A stretch of 5,525 nucleotides of DNA from Actinomycetes bacterium. GTDB lineage: Bacteria > Actinomycetota > Actinomycetes > Actinomycetales > Cellulomonadaceae. Location of the stretch: positions 1 to 5,525 of the forward strand of contig JAEWGQ010000125.1 in NCBI GenBank assembly GCA_023388235.1, written 5' to 3'. The position numbers and the translations under genes were made by a program. Shown piece by piece: positions 1 through 5,524 of the stretch. Each line of letters starts with the position of its first letter. Within the stretch, counting starts at the first letter, position 1. The notes under the pieces were generated by a model, which saw only the letters and a program-made list of their open reading frames with translations, was not told the origin of the DNA and ran no database searches.

Positions 1-41
1 GGGGGCCGGGGGGGGGGGGGGGCCCGGGGGCCCCCCCGCCG
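1..41. repeat. G/C-only low-complexity tract with a perfect palindrome after pstS
   Basis: The first 41 bases contain no A or T. Positions 8-22 are fifteen G in a row. Positions 16-37 form a perfect 22-nt palindrome: seven G, CCC, GG, GGG, seven C, giving at most a 10-bp stem and realistically about 9 bp with a 4-nt loop. It lies only a few bases past the pstS stop codon. If real, it could be a terminator or an RNA hairpin that lowers read-through into pstCAB and keeps pstS mRNA more abundant. The exact run lengths are suspect, because long G runs at a sequence end are a common sequencing or assembly artefact. Confidence 0.5.
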
Positions 42-1157
42 TCAGGACGCCAGCGTGATCGCGTCGATCGACGCCTGGACGTCGGAGCGCAGCGCGTCGG
101 AGATCGGCGCGGAGCCCGCGGCGGTCTCGGAGGCCGACTGGCCCTCGGCCGACGCGACGTAGGTCAGGAACGCCTGGACCAGGTCGACGTCGTCCTGCGA
201 GTCGTACGCCTGGCACGCCACCAGGTACGAGACGAGGAGCAGCGGGTAGGCGCCGGCCTCGGTGGTCTCGCGGTCGAGCTTGATGACGATGTCGCCCTCG
301 GCGCGCGAGTCGTCGCGCGGGGAGACGTCGAGCGCGGTGGCCGCGCCCTCCTCGGACGGGGCGACCCACTCCTCGCCGACCTTGATCGACACGACGCCGA
401 GGTCACCGGCCTTGGAGAAGTCCGCGTACCCGATGGTGCCGTTGCCGCCCTGGACGGCCTGGATCAGGCCGGAGGTCTGCGCGCCGGACTCGCCGCCCTC
501 GAGCGGCCAGTCGCCGGAGGGCTCCTCGGTCCACGCGCCGCCGGACGCCTTGGCGAGGTAGTCGGTGAAGTTCTTGGTGGTGCCCGACTCGTCGTTGCGG
601 TGCACCGGCGTGATCGCGACGTCCGGCAGCTCGACGTCCGGGTTCTCCGCGACGATGGCCGGGTCGTTCCAGGTCGTGATCGTGCCGTTGAAGACGTTCG
701 CGATGGTCGCGGCCGACATGTTCAGGCTGTCGACGCCCTCCAGGTGGAACACGACGGCGATCGGGGAGACGTAGACCGGCAGGTCCACGGCGGTCGACCC
801 GAAGCAGCGCTCCTGCGCGTCCGTCAGCTCCTCCTCCGTCAGGGCGGAGTCGGTGCCCGCGAAGGTCACGGAGCCGTCGAGGAACGCCGTGCGGCCACCG
901 CCGGACCCGACCGGGTCGTACGAGACGGTGACGTCGGGGTTCGCGCTCTGGAACCCGGCGCGCCAGGCCTCCATCGCCGACTCCTGCGAGGAGGCGCCCG
1001 AACCGACCAGCTCGCCGGAGAGGCTGCTGGCGGCGGGGGTGTCGGAGCCGGTGGACTCGCCGGCACCCGTCGGGTCGTCCGAACCACATGCCGTGAGGGA
1101 GAGGGCGACGACGCCGGCAAGGGCGAGGGCACCCGTACGACCGCGGTTGAGCTTCAC
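42..1157 (-). CDS. pstS: Phosphate ABC transporter substrate-binding lipoprotein PstS
   Basis: This is the periplasmic-side phosphate receptor of the high-affinity Pst transporter. It is a membrane-anchored lipoprotein that binds inorganic phosphate and hands it to the PstCA channel, energised by PstB. The 371-residue protein starts at GTG. It has a basic, hydrophobic signal peptide with lipobox L21-T-A-C24, so Cys24 is the predicted lipidated residue, followed by a Ser/Thr/Gly/Asp-rich linker to about residue 47. Phosphate-binding loops of the PstS family are visible: GSGASSQ (52-58), PVGSGGG (82-88), AGTDSA (100-105) and HRNDESGTT (186-194). Length is typical. A weak Shine-Dalgarno AGGA (1170-1167) lies nine bases before the start. 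The gene follows senX3-regX3 on the same strand but has its own PHO-box promoter. The pstCAB genes expected downstream lie outside the window. Confidence 0.96.
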   Translation of the reverse strand: MKLNRGRTGALALAGVVALSLTACGSDDPTGAGESTGSDTPAASSLSGELVGSGASSQESAMEAWRAGFQSANPDVTVSYDPVGSGGGRTAFLDGSVTFAGTDSALTEEELTDAQERCFGSTAVDLPVYVSPIAVVFHLEGVDSLNMSAATIANVFNGTITTWNDPAIVAENPDVELPDVAITPVHRNDESGTTKNFTDYLAKASGGAWTEEPSGDWPLEGGESGAQTSGLIQAVQGGNGTIGYADFSKAGDLGVVSIKVGEEWVAPSEEGAATALDVSPRDDSRAEGDIVIKLDRETTEAGAYPLLLVSYLVACQAYDSQDDVDLVQAFLTYVASAEGQSASETAAGSAPISDALRSDVQASIDAITLAS

Positions 1158-1170
1158 AGTGTTCCGTCCT
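1158..1170 (-). promoter_or_regulatory. Ribosome binding site of pstS
   Basis: Read on the minus strand, AGGACGGA precedes the GTG start, with AGGA nine bases upstream. It is a modest match, but it sits directly before a complete lipoprotein signal peptide, which supports the chosen GTG start over the longer overlapping frames. Confidence 0.5.
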
Positions 1171-1213
1171 GTCGTGACGCGGCGCGCACCCGTCTGTGCG
1201 CGACCTGCCGCCG

Positions 1214-1219
1214 ACGGTA
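1214..1219 (-). promoter_or_regulatory. Possible -10 element of the pstS promoter
   Basis: The minus-strand hexamer TACCGT fits the actinobacterial TANNNT pattern for a -10 box. It begins nine bases after the last PHO-box unit, so the bound regulator would occupy the -35 region, as expected for a PhoP/RegX3-activated promoter. The predicted start of transcription would be near 1207, leaving a leader of about 50 bases. This rests on pattern and position only; no good -35 hexamer is seen. Confidence 0.4.
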
Positions 1220-1227
1220 GGGAGCGG

Positions 1228-1268
1228 AGGTGACCAGCCCTCCGTCACCGGGTGAACCCCAGGTGAAC
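1228..1268 (-). promoter_or_regulatory. PHO box (RegX3/PhoP operator) upstream of pstS
   Basis: Reading towards pstS, units begin at 1268 (GTTCACCT), 1257 (GTTCACCC), 1246 (GACGGAGG, degenerate) and 1235 (GGTCACCT). Each is exactly 11 bp from the next. This is the direct-repeat design known for Streptomyces PhoP boxes (G[G/T]TCAYYY-type units, 11-bp period), each pair being bound by a regulator dimer. Three of four units match well. The orientation is the same as pstS transcription, and the last unit sits where a -35 element would be. Assignment to RegX3 is inference from the regulator gene next door. Confidence 0.85.
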
Positions 1269-1299
1269 GACGGGCCAATCCTCGCGACCGAGCGCGCGG

Positions 1300-2019
1300 C
1301 TACGCGTCCTCGTCGTCCAGGAGCTTGTAGCCCAGGCCGCGGACGGTGACCAGGAGCGTGGGGTTCGACGGGTCGGGCTCGATCTTGGCGCGCACGCGCT
1401 TCACGTGGACGTCGAGGGTCTTGGTGTCCCCCACGTAGTCCGTGCCCCACACCCGGTCGATCAGCTGCCCGCGGGTCAGCACCCGGCCGGCGTTGCGCAG
1501 CAGCAGCTCCAGCAGCTCGAACTCCTTGAGCGGGAACGCGACCGGCTGGTCGTCCACCTGCACCGTGTGCCGCTCGACGTCCATCCGGACCGGACCGGCG
1601 ACGAGCACCGCGTCGTCCTCCTCCTGAGGCGCGGGCCCGGCGGCGGGCGCGGCGGGGGCGGACCGCCGGCGCAGCACCGCGCGGACGCGCGCGAGCAGCT
1701 CCCGGGAGGAGTACGGCTTCGTGACGTAGTCGTCCGCGCCGAGCTCCAGGCCGACGACCTTGTCGATCTCGCCGTCCTTGGCGGTCAGCATGATCACCGG
1801 GACGTCGCTGTGCTGCCGGATCCGCCGGCACACCTCGGTGCCCGACAGGCCGGGCAGCATCAGGTCGAGCAGGACGAGGTCGGCCCCCTCGGCCTCGAAC
1901 GCCGTCAGGGCGTCCGGCCCGGTCGCGGCGGTCACGACGGTGAAGCCCTCGCGCTCCAGCAGGTACGCCAGCGGGTCGCGGTACGACTCCTCGTCCTCGA
2001 CGAGCAGGATGCGGGTCAC
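1300..2019 (-). CDS. regX3: Phosphate-response two-component regulator RegX3 (PhoP type)
   Basis: This is an OmpR/PhoB-family DNA-binding response regulator of 239 residues that activates phosphate-starvation genes when phosphorylated by SenX3. The receiver domain (about 1-118) shows acidic pocket E8-D9, phospho-acceptor Asp52 in LLDLMLPG, Thr79 in MLTAKD and Lys101 in VTKPY. An Ala/Pro/Glu-rich linker (about 120-136) leads to the winged-helix DNA-binding domain (about 138-235), with the conserved FPLKEFELLELLL, VHVKRVRAKI and VRGLGYKL segments. GTG at 2019 is chosen because the receiver fold begins there (VTRILLVEDEE) and a strong GGAGGA lies eight bases upstream. The same frame stays open upstream inside senX3, but that part is not protein-like. 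It is co-transcribed with senX3 (4-bp gap). It probably binds both PHO boxes in this window. Confidence 0.96.
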   Translation of the reverse strand: MTRILLVEDEESYRDPLAYLLEREGFTVVTAATGPDALTAFEAEGADLVLLDLMLPGLSGTEVCRRIRQHSDVPVIMLTAKDGEIDKVVGLELGADDYVTKPYSSRELLARVRAVLRRRSAPAAPAAGPAPQEEDDAVLVAGPVRMDVERHTVQVDDQPVAFPLKEFELLELLLRNAGRVLTRGQLIDRVWGTDYVGDTKTLDVHVKRVRAKIEPDPSNPTLLVTVRGLGYKLLDDEDA

Positions 2020-2023
2020 GGGG

Positions 2024-3250
2024 TCAGTCCTCCGGGAGGTCGGCGGCGGCCCGGCCCGCGGGCCGGTCGTCGGGCACGGTGAGCGGGGTGGGGGCGGTCG
2101 GGTCGACCGGGGCCGGCACGGGGCCGGCGGCGACCGGGAGCCGCAGGGTGAACGTGGAGCCGCGGCCCGGCTGCGACCAGACCTGCACGTCGCCGCCGTG
2201 GTCCGCCGCGACGTGCTTGACGATCGACAGCCCGAGGCCGGTGCCGCCGGTGTCCCGGCTGCGGGCGGGGTCGACGCGGTAGAACCGCTCGAACACGCGG
2301 TCCTGCTCCTCCGCCGAGATCCCGATGCCCTGGTCCACGACGGCGATCTCGACCAGGCCGTCCCGGGTCCGCACGCCGATGCCGACGTGCGTGCCCTCCG
2401 GCGAGTACGCCACGGCGTTGTCCAGCAGGTTCCGCACGGCCTGCACGAGCATCGTGTGGTCGCCGAACACCTGGGCGCCCGAGTCGCCGCCGACATCGAA
2501 CGCCATGCCCTTGGCGGCGGCGCCGGTGCGGGCACGGTCCACCGACTCGGCGACCACGGCGTCGACGTCCACCACCACGATGTCCTTCAGCGCCCCCGCG
2601 ACCTGCAGCCGCGACAGCTCGAGGATCTCGTGCACCAGGGCGGACAGCCGCTGCGACTCGTTGACCATGCGGCCGGCGAACCGGCGCACGGCGACCGGGT
2701 CGTCCGCGGCGTCCTGCACCGTCTCCGCCAGCAGGGACAGCGCGCCGACCGGCGTCTTCAGCTCGTGCGACACGTTCACCACGAAGTCGCGGCGGATCGC
2801 CTCGAGGCGCCGCGCCTGCGTGCGGTCCTCGGCGAGCACGAGCAGCAGGCCGGGACCGACCTGCGCGACCCGCACCTGCAGCATCACCGTGCCGGGGCCC
2901 AGCGGGCCGCGCGGCAGCTCGAGCTCCTCGTCGCGGATCACCCCCGTGCGCCGCACGTCGGCGATGAGGTCCCGGATCGCCGCGTGCGCCACGGCCCCCT
3001 CGCGCACCACGCCCAGCGCGTACGCCGGCGGGCTCGCGCGGATGACCCGCTCGTCGTCGTCCAGCACCACCGCCGCCGAGCGCAGCACGGCGAGCACCCG
3101 GACCAGGCCGTCGTCGAGCTCGCGCTCCGGCTGCTCCGGCACCGTGTGCTGCGCGCGCTCGCTGAAGCGGAACGCCAGCGTCGCCCCGATGCCCGTGAGC
3201 AGACCCAGCGCGCCGGCGAGCAGCACGACCAGACCGTTCAGTCCCTCCAC
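2024..3250 (-). CDS. senX3: Phosphate-sensing histidine kinase SenX3 (PhoR type)
   Basis: This is a membrane-bound sensor histidine kinase of 408 residues that phosphorylates RegX3 when phosphate is scarce; M. tuberculosis SenX3 is of nearly equal length. In order: one N-terminal membrane helix (about 5-27), a PAS-like sensor region (about 48-145), the dimerisation/phospho-acceptor domain with His162 in FVVNVSHELKTPVGAL, and a HATPase domain (about 260-372). The HATPase domain carries the N box (N274-N278), D306-x-G308-x-G310, F320-F323 and G336-TGLG340. A Pro/Ala/Asp-rich tail (373-408) lacks an obvious fold. GTG at 3250 is preferred. The frame is open to a GTG at 3337, but that codon lies inside a PHO-box unit and the extra residues are Arg/Gly-rich and unlike SenX3. 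With only one membrane helix and almost no external segment, phosphate status is probably read from PhoU and the Pst transporter. Confidence 0.95.
   Translation of the reverse strand: MEGLNGLVVLLAGALGLLTGIGATLAFRFSERAQHTVPEQPERELDDGLVRVLAVLRSAAVVLDDDERVIRASPPAYALGVVREGAVAHAAIRDLIADVRRTGVIRDEELELPRGPLGPGTVMLQVRVAQVGPGLLLVLAEDRTQARRLEAIRRDFVVNVSHELKTPVGALSLLAETVQDAADDPVAVRRFAGRMVNESQRLSALVHEILELSRLQVAGALKDIVVVDVDAVVAESVDRARTGAAAKGMAFDVGGDSGAQVFGDHTMLVQAVRNLLDNAVAYSPEGTHVGIGVRTRDGLVEIAVVDQGIGISAEEQDRVFERFYRVDPARSRDTGGTGLGLSIVKHVAADHGGDVQVWSQPGRGSTFTLRLPVAAGPVPAPVDPTAPTPLTVPDDRPAGRAAADLPED
2028..2033 (-). promoter_or_regulatory. Strong ribosome binding site fixing the regX3 start
   Basis: On the minus strand GGAGGA lies eight bases before GTG at 2019 and just inside the 3' end of senX3. 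It is the best Shine-Dalgarno match in the window. It supports the short regX3 start and translational coupling with senX3. Confidence 0.75.
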
Positions 3251-3256
3251 GCGGTC

Positions 3257-3262
3257 AGCGTA
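3257..3262 (-). promoter_or_regulatory. Possible -10 element for a leaderless senX3 transcript
   Basis: The minus-strand hexamer TACGCT fits TANNNT and ends six bases before the senX3 GTG. No Shine-Dalgarno sequence is visible before that GTG. This spacing would start transcription at or next to the start codon, as in the leaderless mRNAs common in actinobacteria. No convincing -35 element is seen. Confidence 0.35.
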
Positions 3263-3321
3263 CGGTCGCCCGGAGCGTCCGCAGGCCCGTCCCGGGGTGC
3301 GGACGCGAGCGGGCGCCAACT

Positions 3322-3373
3322 GTTCACCGGCGTTCACGTCCCGGCGGCCCGGCGTTCACCGGGGCGTTCACCT
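3322..3373 (+). promoter_or_regulatory. PHO box (RegX3/PhoP operator) in the senX3/phoU divergent promoter region
   Basis: Four plus-strand GTTCAC units begin at 3322 (GTTCACCG), 3332 (GTTCACGT), 3354 (GTTCACCG) and 3366 (GTTCACCT). The steps are 10, 22 and 12 bp, so the outer units are exactly 44 bp, or four 11-bp periods, apart with one central position (about 3343) degenerate. The repeats point towards phoU, as the pstS box points towards pstS, so phoU is the likelier activated target. A bound regulator could also affect senX3, whose start lies about 70 bp away on the other side, giving autoregulation. Confidence 0.82.
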
Positions 3374-3447
3374 GGCCGTGGGACCGTGGCCGCCGGACCG
3401 ATCTGCACCCACGCGCCCACGCGCGGACCAGCGCCGCGGCGCGAACG

Positions 3448-3453
3448 AGAGGA
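3448..3453 (+). promoter_or_regulatory. Ribosome binding site of phoU
   Basis: AGAGGA lies four bases before the ATG at 3458. The spacing is on the short side but the match is clear. It supports this ATG rather than the long open frame that continues upstream without protein-like sequence. Confidence 0.6.
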
Positions 3454-3457
3454 AACC

Positions 3458-4120
3458 ATGCGGGAGATCTTCGACGCCGAGCTCAAGCAGCTGGGGGACG
3501 ACCTGGTCGCGATGAGCCGGCGGGTCGAGCACGCGATCGGCGCGGCCGGGCAGGCCCTGCTCACCCAGGACCTGGCCCTGGCCGAGACCGTGATCGCCGA
3601 CGACCTCGCCATCGACGCGCTCGAGCGCGACCTGGACGAGCGGTGCGTGCTGCTGCTCGCCCAGCAGCAGCCCGTCGCGACCGACCTGCGCGTGGTCGTG
3701 TCGGCGCTGCGCATGAGCGCCACCCTGGAGCGGATGGGCGACCTCGCCCGGCACGTCGCCCAGGTGGCGCGCGCCCGGTACCCGCGCGCCGCCATCGACC
3801 CCGCGCTGGTCGGGGTGTTCACCGAGATGAACGAGGCCGCCCGCCGCGTCGCGCAGCGCACCACCCAGGTGCTGACCACGCACGACCTCGCCGAGGCCGA
3901 GGGCATCGAGCGGGACGACGACCTGCTCGACTCGCTGCACGAGGAGACGTTCCGCGTCCTGCTCGGCCCGGCCTGGTCCGGGACCGCGCAGCAGACGATC
4001 GACGTGACCCTGGTGGGCCGGTACTACGAGCGGTTCGGGGACCACGCCGTCTCCGTCGCCCGGCGCATCGTGTACCTGGTGACCGGCGAGTTCGCGGGCG
4101 ACCCCACCGTCACCCGCTGA
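3458..4120 (+). CDS. phoU: Phosphate signalling regulator PhoU
   Basis: PhoU (PhoY in mycobacteria) is a cytoplasmic all-helical protein that couples the Pst transporter to the SenX3/PhoR kinase and restrains Pho signalling and phosphate uptake when phosphate is plentiful. The 220-residue length is typical. The two-fold internal repeat of the family is visible: LERMGDLARHVA (90-101) and YERFGDHAVSVA (190-201) lie 100 residues apart, with the metal-binding E-xxx-D pattern at E91/D95 and E191/D195, and further acidic positions E56/D60 and E151/D155. It starts at ATG with AGAGGA upstream. It is divergent from senX3-regX3 across a 207-bp region with a PHO box facing this gene, so it is probably induced by phosphate starvation. 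It is separate from the pst genes here, unlike the E. coli pstSCAB-phoU operon. Confidence 0.95.
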   Translation: MREIFDAELKQLGDDLVAMSRRVEHAIGAAGQALLTQDLALAETVIADDLAIDALERDLDERCVLLLAQQQPVATDLRVVVSALRMSATLERMGDLARHVAQVARARYPRAAIDPALVGVFTEMNEAARRVAQRTTQVLTTHDLAEAEGIERDDDLLDSLHEETFRVLLGPAWSGTAQQTIDVTLVGRYYERFGDHAVSVARRIVYLVTGEFAGDPTVTR

Positions 4121-4125
4121 CGCCG

Positions 4126-4141
4126 GCCGGCACGCGCCGGC
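4126..4141. terminator. Small hairpin preceding the main phoU/gpmA terminator
   Basis: GCCGGC at 4126-4131 pairs with GCCGGC at 4136-4141 around the loop ACGC. The arms also form a direct repeat, GCCGGCAC, at 4126 and 4136. It lies just after the phoU stop and before the larger stem-loop, so the two may act as tandem terminators. Alone it is too short to be sure. Confidence 0.4.
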
Positions 4142-4148
4142 ACCGACG

Positions 4149-4188
4149 ACGAGGGGCCCGGTCCGCCAGCGCGGACCGGGCCCCTCGT
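4149..4188. terminator. Bidirectional terminator between convergent phoU and gpmA
   Basis: A perfect 18-bp inverted repeat, 4149-4166 and 4171-4188, encloses the 4-nt loop CAGC. It is almost all G/C with the A-T closing pair at the base. It sits 28 bases after the phoU stop and 11 bases after the gpmA stop, between genes that face each other, so it can serve both. There is no T tract on either side, as is common for actinobacterial terminators. Confidence 0.9.
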
Positions 4189-4199
4189 GCGTCTGCGGG

Positions 4200-4940
4200 T
4201 CAGCGACCCTGGTTCGCCACCGCGGCGATCGCGGCCTCGGCCGCCGCCGGGTCGAGGTACGTGCCGCCCGGGTTCGTGGGCTTCAGCGTCTCGGTGTCCA
4301 GGTGGTAGACCAGCGGGATGCCCGTCGGGATGTTGATCCCGGCGATGGTCGCGTCGTCCACGTCGTCCAGGTACTTCACGATCGCGCGGATCGAGTTGCC
4401 GTGCGCGGCGACCAGCGTGGTCCTGCCGGCCTGCAGGTCCGGGACGATGTCCGACTGCCAGTACGGCAGCGCGCGGTCCAGCACCTGCTTGAGCGCCTCG
4501 GCGCGCGGGATCGGCTCACCGGCGTAGCGCGGGTCGCTGTCCTGCGAGAACTCCGAGCCGAGCTCGATGTCCGGCGGCGGCACGTCGTACGAGCGGCGCC
4601 AGAGCATGAACTGCTCCTCGCCGTACTCGTCGCGGATCTGCTTCTTGTCCTTGCCCTGCAGGGCGCCGTAGTGGCGCTCGTTCAGGCGCCACGACCGCTT
4701 GACCGGGATCCACAGGCGGTCCGCGGAGTCGAGCGCGTAGTTCGCCGTGGTGATCGCGCGGCGCAGCAGCGAGGTGTGCACGACGTCCGGGAGCACGCCC
4801 GCGTCGGTCAGCAGGGTGCCGCCGCGCTTGGCCTCCGCGACGCCCTTCTCGGACAGCGCGACGTCGACCCAGCCGGTGAACAGGTTCTTGGCGTTCCATT
4901 CGCTCTCGCCGTGGCGGAGCAGAACGAGGGTGTAGGTCAT
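4200..4940 (-). CDS. gpmA: 2,3-bisphosphoglycerate-dependent phosphoglycerate mutase
   Basis: This cytoplasmic enzyme of glycolysis and gluconeogenesis interconverts 3-phosphoglycerate and 2-phosphoglycerate through a phosphohistidine. The 246-residue protein is of normal length for the dPGM class. The signature [10 protein letters not shown] (7-16) carries the catalytic His10. [11 protein letters not shown] (56-66), [15 protein letters not shown] (82-96, with acid/base Glu88), the RRSYDVPPP region (115-123) and [15 protein letters not shown] (177-191, second active-site His180) are all intact. ATG at 4940 is chosen because AGGA lies eight bases upstream and the protein begins as the family does ([11 protein letters not shown]). 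An in-frame ATG at 4949 would add only three residues and has no ribosome binding site. The longer upstream frame is a shadow over the next gene. M. tuberculosis gpm1 also neighbours senX3-regX3. Confidence 0.97.
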   Translation of the reverse strand: MTYTLVLLRHGESEWNAKNLFTGWVDVALSEKGVAEAKRGGTLLTDAGVLPDVVHTSLLRRAITTANYALDSADRLWIPVKRSWRLNERHYGALQGKDKKQIRDEYGEEQFMLWRRSYDVPPPDIELGSEFSQDSDPRYAGEPIPRAEALKQVLDRALPYWQSDIVPDLQAGRTTLVAAHGNSIRAIVKYLDDVDDATIAGINIPTGIPLVYHLDTETLKPTNPGGTYLDPAAAEAAIAAVANQGR

Positions 4941-4948
4941 GGGTCCCA

Positions 4949-4952
4949 TCCT
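4949..4952 (-). promoter_or_regulatory. Ribosome binding site deciding the gpmA start
   Basis: Minus-strand AGGA lies eight bases before the ATG at 4940 and overlaps the competing ATG at 4949, which itself has no Shine-Dalgarno match. This favours the shorter protein. Confidence 0.5.
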
Positions 4953-4965
4953 GCCGCACACCCGC

Positions 4966-4989
4966 GCCGAGCGTCGGGGGACGTTCGGC
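4966..4989 (-). terminator. Imperfect hairpin between the unknown gene and gpmA
   Basis: Arms 4966-4975 and 4980-4989 form a 10-bp inverted repeat around a 4-nt loop. There is one non-Watson-Crick pair: G-U if transcribed from the plus strand, A-C from the minus strand. It begins 16 bases after the stop of the upstream minus-strand gene. No T tract follows. It may be a weak terminator that separates that gene from gpmA, which would then need its own promoter in the remaining 25 bases. No clear -10 box is visible there. Confidence 0.45.
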
Positions 4990-5005
4990 CCGCGGACCCC
5001 GGGGC

Positions 5006-5524
5006 TCACCACGGGCGCCCCGAGTCCGTCCACGCCGCGGACTCCACCACCGGCAGCCCGTCGAGCCCCAGCACCTCGATCTTCAACCGCTCGGAGCCGT
5101 AGGCCGGCTCGGGCAGGAAGTACCCCAACCGCAGGTCGTCCGTCCCGCACCCGCCCACCGGGTGCTCGCCCTGCCGCTCCCCGACCAGCCGGATCCGCCC
5201 ATCCGCGTCCCGGCGCATCTCGTACTTCGTCGGCCCGCCGGACGCCGAACGACGCAGCTGCGTCACCGTCATCCCCGTCTCCAGGTCCCGGTCCCACCCG
5301 AGGTCGATGGTGCACGCGAACACCGTGGCGCTGTCCCCGTCCACCGCCACATGGGTCACCCACAACGGAGTCGGCCCCGGGAACAACCGCGTCCCACCAC
5401 CGAAGCTCTCCCCCGGCTCGAACACCGCGCTGTCGGCGGACCGGATCGCCCACATCGTCGCGTGCTCCGGGTCCACCCGCTGCGCGATCGCCGCACCCGA
5501 GTAGTCCCCCGAGTTGTGCGCCAC
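5006..5524 (-). CDS. Hypothetical protein, probably truncated at the window edge
   Basis: I do not recognise this 172-residue protein. The open frame begins with a GTG two bases from the window end, so the true start may lie further upstream. The sequence looks like a real, mixed alpha/beta soluble domain, with regular hydrophobic and charged alternation, several Trp and Tyr, and a normal stop. Visible features are a Gly-rich stretch [11 protein letters not shown] (41-51), beta-like segments [21 protein letters not shown] (53-73) and MTVTQLRRS (85-93), and an acidic/basic segment [18 protein letters not shown] (101-118). Two cysteines, Cys71 and Cys126, could pair if the protein is exported. 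The layout loosely recalls small secreted or lipoprotein domains with an NTF2-like fold in actinobacteria, but that is a guess. It is upstream of gpmA on the same strand, with no evident link to phosphate control. Confidence 0.65.
   Translation of the reverse strand: MAHNSGDYSGAAIAQRVDPEHATMWAIRSADSAVFEPGESFGGGTRLFPGPTPLWVTHVAVDGDSATVFACTIDLGWDRDLETGMTVTQLRRSASGGPTKYEMRRDADGRIRLVGERQGEHPVGGCGTDDLRLGYFLPEPAYGSERLKIEVLGLDGLPVVESAAWTDSGRPW

Noticed and set aside
403..1278. A 291-codon minus-strand frame overlapping pstS
   Set aside because: It is Arg-rich with no domain-like sequence, and runs over the whole pstS signal peptide and binding loops and through the PHO box.
2020..2023. Repeat insertion between senX3 and regX3, as known in mycobacteria (MIRU)
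   Set aside because: The gap is only four bases here, so no such repeat is present.
2020..2535. Upstream extension of the regX3 frame inside senX3
   Set aside because: It is low-complexity Arg/Pro/Ala/Ser sequence overlapping conserved senX3 domains. The receiver domain and a strong ribosome binding site place the start at 2019.
3368..4045. Long minus-strand frames antisense to phoU
   Set aside because: phoU has clear family motifs on the plus strand; the antisense frames are compositional mirrors with no recognisable domains.
1760..4120. A 786-codon open frame on the plus strand spanning regX3, senX3 and phoU
   Set aside because: Only its last 220 codons are a real gene (phoU). The rest is Arg/Ala/Gly/His-rich sequence antisense to regX3 and senX3, the usual shadow of high-GC genes.
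4121..4199. Small RNA gene in the phoU-gpmA gap
   Set aside because: The structure is explained by terminator hairpins, and no promoter-like element is visible in the 79-bp gap.
4941..5453. Upstream extension of the gpmA frame
   Set aside because: It is Gly/Arg/Val-rich shadow sequence over the neighbouring gene; phosphoglycerate mutase begins at 4940 and has its own ribosome binding site.
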